Position numbers and translations under genes: made by a program. Below, one piece after another: positions 61,990 to 64,000 of a stretch of 64,000 nucleotides of DNA. The stretch's first letter is position 1. Each line of letters opens with the position of its first letter. Source of the DNA: Pontibacter pamirensis. GTDB lineage: Bacteria > Bacteroidota > Bacteroidia > Cytophagales > Hymenobacteraceae. The notes under the pieces were generated by a model. It searched no databases. It was not told the DNA's origin and saw only the letters and a list, made by a program, of their open reading frames with translations. The DNA is taken from the NCBI RefSeq assembly GCF_010015475.1, contig NZ_SSNI01000004.1:124001-188000 (forward strand). Direction: 5' to 3'.

Positions 61990-63159
61990 ATGCATCAGAA
62001 ATTAAGATTAGGAATGATCGGCGGCGGCCAGGGGGCTTTTATTGGCGCTGTACACCGCATTGCAGCTCAGATAGATAATCAATATGATTTAGTTTGCGGA
62101 GCCTTCAGCAGCAACGCCGAGAAATCGAAGGCGAGCGGTGATGAGTTGGGCTTATCACCAGACAGGGTGTATGCTACTTACCAGGAACTGTTCGAAAAGG
62201 AGAAGCAACTTCCGGAGAACGAGCGGGTGCAGGTAATCAGCATCGTAACACCGAACCATGTGCATTTTGAACCAGCTAAGCTGGCTTTGGAAAGTGGCTT
62301 CCATGTTATTCTGGATAAGCCCATGACCTTTTCTTTGGCAGAAGCCCTAGAACTGCGAGAGGTAGTAGCACGTACCGGGAAACTGTTTTGCCTGACGCAT
62401 ACCTACACCGGGTATCCAATGGTGAAAGAGGCGAAGCAAATCATAGCCTCCGGTAAGTTAGGAAAAATACGCAAGGTATATGTGGAGTATCCTCAGGGCT
62501 GGTTGAGCACCTTTAAGGAAGGCAGCGATAATAAGCAACTCAAGCAGGCATCCTGGAGAACAGACCCAAAGCAGAGCGGTATTGCCGGTGCTATGGGAGA
62601 CATTGGTACGCATGCTTTCAACCTGGCTGAGTATGTAAGTGGCTTAGAGGTAACGCAGATCAATGCGGATATTAATGTAGTTGTCGAAGGGCGTCAACTT
62701 GATGATGACGGAGCTGCCTTGCTGAAATTCAAGAACGGGGCAAGCGGAGTTCTTTTTGCCACACAGGTTGCTGCCGGTGAAGAAAACAACGTGAAAATAC
62801 GGGTATATGGTGAGAAAGGTGGTTTGGAGTGGCAGCAGGAGGATGAAAATACGCTGAAGCTGAAATGGCTCGACCGACCGACTGAAATTTACCGCACGGC
62901 CGGTGGTGAGTACCTTTCCTCTTATGCCCAGCACAATTCCCGCACCCCTGGCGGCCACCCGGAAGGCTACCTCGAGGCATTTGCCAACCTATACCGCAAT
63001 TTCGCGCTGTGTGTGAAGGCTTACAACAATGGAGAGGAGCCGCAACCGGAATGGCAGGATTTCCCTGGTGTGGAAGATGGCGTGCGTGGCATGGCCTTCA
63101 TTGAAAATGTAATTGCCTCCGGTAAATCGGATAAGAAATGGATTGACTTCACTATTTAA
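61990..63159 (+). CDS. Gfo/Idh/MocA family oxidoreductase, cytoplasmic
   Basis: 389 aa from ATG 61990; a TTG codon just before it could also start. Rossmann motif LGMIGGGQGAFIGAVHR, VTPNHVHFEP, and the catalytic-type DKPMTFS (Lys kept). IGTHAFNLAEYVSG is near residue 200. No signal peptide, unlike the paralogue at 59750, so a cytoplasmic step. It is a large-type member (WlbA-like C-terminal domain). 8 bp before the sugar isomerase gene and therefore cotranscribed with it. Confidence 0.9.
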   Translation: MHQKLRLGMIGGGQGAFIGAVHRIAAQIDNQYDLVCGAFSSNAEKSKASGDELGLSPDRVYATYQELFEKEKQLPENERVQVISIVTPNHVHFEPAKLALESGFHVILDKPMTFSLAEALELREVVARTGKLFCLTHTYTGYPMVKEAKQIIASGKLGKIRKVYVEYPQGWLSTFKEGSDNKQLKQASWRTDPKQSGIAGAMGDIGTHAFNLAEYVSGLEVTQINADINVVVEGRQLDDDGAALLKFKNGASGVLFATQVAAGEENNVKIRVYGEKGGLEWQQEDENTLKLKWLDRPTEIYRTAGGEYLSSYAQHNSRTPGGHPEGYLEAFANLYRNFALCVKAYNNGEEPQPEWQDFPGVEDGVRGMAFIENVIASGKSDKKWIDFTI

Positions 63160-63167
63160 GATAAACT

Positions 63168-64000
63168 ATGACGACTATACAAGGACCAGCAATATTCTTA
63201 GCACAATTTTTAGGCGATCAGCCACCGTTCGACAACCTGGAATCTATCTGCCGTTGGGCTAAAGGGCTTGGGTATGAAGGCGTGCAAATTCCAACTTGGG
63301 ACTCCAAATATTTTGATGTTCAAAAGGCCGCGGAAAGCAAGACGTACGCTGATGAGATCAAGGGAATTGTGGAGGGACAGGGCCTGAAAATAACTGAACT
63401 ATCTAGTCACCTGCACGGGCAGTTGATTGCTGTTAACCCCGCTTACGATACCCTGTTTGATGGCTTTGCTCCGGAACAGTACCGCAATAATCCGAAAGCT
63501 CGAACCGAATGGGCAGTACAGCAACTAAAGAACGCAGCGAAAGCATCTCAGAATTTAGGGTTGAATGCCCATGGTACCTTTAGTGGAGCTTTACTTTGGC
63601 AAACGGTATACCCTTGGCCTCAGCGCCCTGCAGGACTGGTAGAAGCCGGCTTCAAAGAACTGGCAAACCGCTGGACGCCCATTCTGAACGCGTTTGATGA
63701 AGCAGGTGTGGATGTTTGCTATGAGATTCACCCGGGTGAGGATTTGCATGATGGCGTAACGTATGAGATGTTCCTGGAAGAGGTGAACAACCATCCGAGA
63801 GCGTGTCTGCTTTACGACCCGTCGCATTTTGTGCTACAGGCTATGGATTATCTTTCTTACATTGACCATTACCATGAACGAATCAGGATGTTCCATGTAA
63901 AAGATGCGGAATTTAATCCTACTGGTAAGCAGGGCGTTTATGGAGGTTACCAAAGCTGGGTTAACAGAGCCGGGCGCTTCCGTTCTCTTGGCGATGGCCA
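63168..64000 (+). CDS. sugar phosphate isomerase/epimerase (TIM barrel), partial at window end
   Basis: The frame opens at ATG 63168 (MTTIQGPAIFLAQFLG) and stays open to the window edge, 277 codons. It shows the xylose-isomerase-like TIM-barrel pattern of IolE/AP-endonuclease-2 fold sugar epimerases: WAKGLGYEGVQIPTWD, a metal-binding-type VCYEIHPGEDLHDG, LLYDPSHFVLQ and FHVKDAEFNPTG. Eight bp after the Gfo/Idh/MocA gene. Such pairs commonly act on keto-sugars or inositols. The C-terminus is missing. Confidence 0.88.
   Translation, partial: MTTIQGPAIFLAQFLGDQPPFDNLESICRWAKGLGYEGVQIPTWDSKYFDVQKAAESKTYADEIKGIVEGQGLKITELSSHLHGQLIAVNPAYDTLFDGFAPEQYRNNPKARTEWAVQQLKNAAKASQNLGLNAHGTFSGALLWQTVYPWPQRPAGLVEAGFKELANRWTPILNAFDEAGVDVCYEIHPGEDLHDGVTYEMFLEEVNNHPRACLLYDPSHFVLQAMDYLSYIDHYHERIRMFHVKDAEFNPTGKQGVYGGYQSWVNRAGRFRSLGDG

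Noticed and set aside
1-64000. CRISPR array, prophage, IS element, toxin-antitoxin or defence island
   Set aside because: No regularly spaced repeats, transposase, integrase, phage structural gene or known defence family was seen.

Overview
The window looks like chromosomal core sequence from a Bacteroidota member, most likely Cytophagales/Hymenobacteraceae (a Pontibacter-like organism). The taxonomic call is inference. It rests on family content (DUF3098, DUF5683, DUF6438, YsnF/AvaK proteins, a GNAT-nitrilase fusion, paired HExGH zinc metalloproteases), on Bacteroidota gene orders (ftsX-DUF3098-uppP-truB-ribF; parA-parB-DUF5683-dapB-lepB; tamB head to head with tsaD), and on repeated TAnnTTTG -7 promoter elements with few Shine-Dalgarno sequences. 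There is one tRNA (Cys, GCA). I see no rRNA, CRISPR array, insertion sequence, prophage, toxin-antitoxin pair or defence cluster.

Layout. Bases 1-6.1 kb (- strand): the promoter-proximal end of a surface-polysaccharide operon, read from 6097 downwards: aminotransferase, N-acetyltransferase and dehydrogenase for a diacetamido-uronic acid nucleotide sugar, then a Wzx flippase, a methyltransferase, a glycosyltransferase and the first codons of a HisH-type amidotransferase. A Wzz-type chain-length protein is divergent at 6.3-7.2 kb. 7.2-12.4 kb (-): GNAT-nitrilase fusion, succinyl-CoA:3-ketoacid CoA-transferase A/B, and a DUF389 membrane protein fused to a kinase-like domain that lacks its ATP motif. 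12.6-20.9 kb (-): ribF, truB, uppP, DUF3098, ftsX and the 1521-aa tamB. tsaD (+) begins 3 bp from tamB, followed by smpB, an NlpC/P60 hydrolase, an HNH endonuclease, six-domain rpsA, tRNA-Cys and cyanophycin synthetase (to 29.6 kb). 29.7-34.8 kb: a coiled-coil membrane protein, a TPMT-like methyltransferase, kdsA, another methyltransferase, apaG, ung and an ArsC-like reductase.

34.9-39.8 kb (-) is one tight operon (UPF0173 hydrolase, parA, parB, DUF5683, dapB, lepB). 40.2-43.2 kb (-): two YsnF/AvaK stress-type proteins and two small cysteine-motif lipoproteins. 43.3-46.8 kb (-): yidC and pyrG. Then come an outer-membrane barrel protein (+), a zinc metalloprotease (-), dinB (-), a DJ-1/PfpI protein (+), cysM (+), pirin (+) and a second zinc metalloprotease (-).

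The right end (58.0-64.0 kb, +) is the most accessory-looking part: a GMC flavoprotein, a Tat-exported Gfo/Idh/MocA oxidoreductase, a gluconate-2-dehydrogenase-subunit-3-like protein, a second Gfo/Idh/MocA oxidoreductase and a truncated sugar isomerase/epimerase. This set resembles oxidative (3-keto-glycoside) sugar catabolism and continues beyond the window. It is the best candidate for a less-described system. Most of the rest is housekeeping with a few unusual regulatory arrangements: overlapping divergent promoters, a 21-bp perfect hairpin upstream of pyrG, and a TTG-started tamB.
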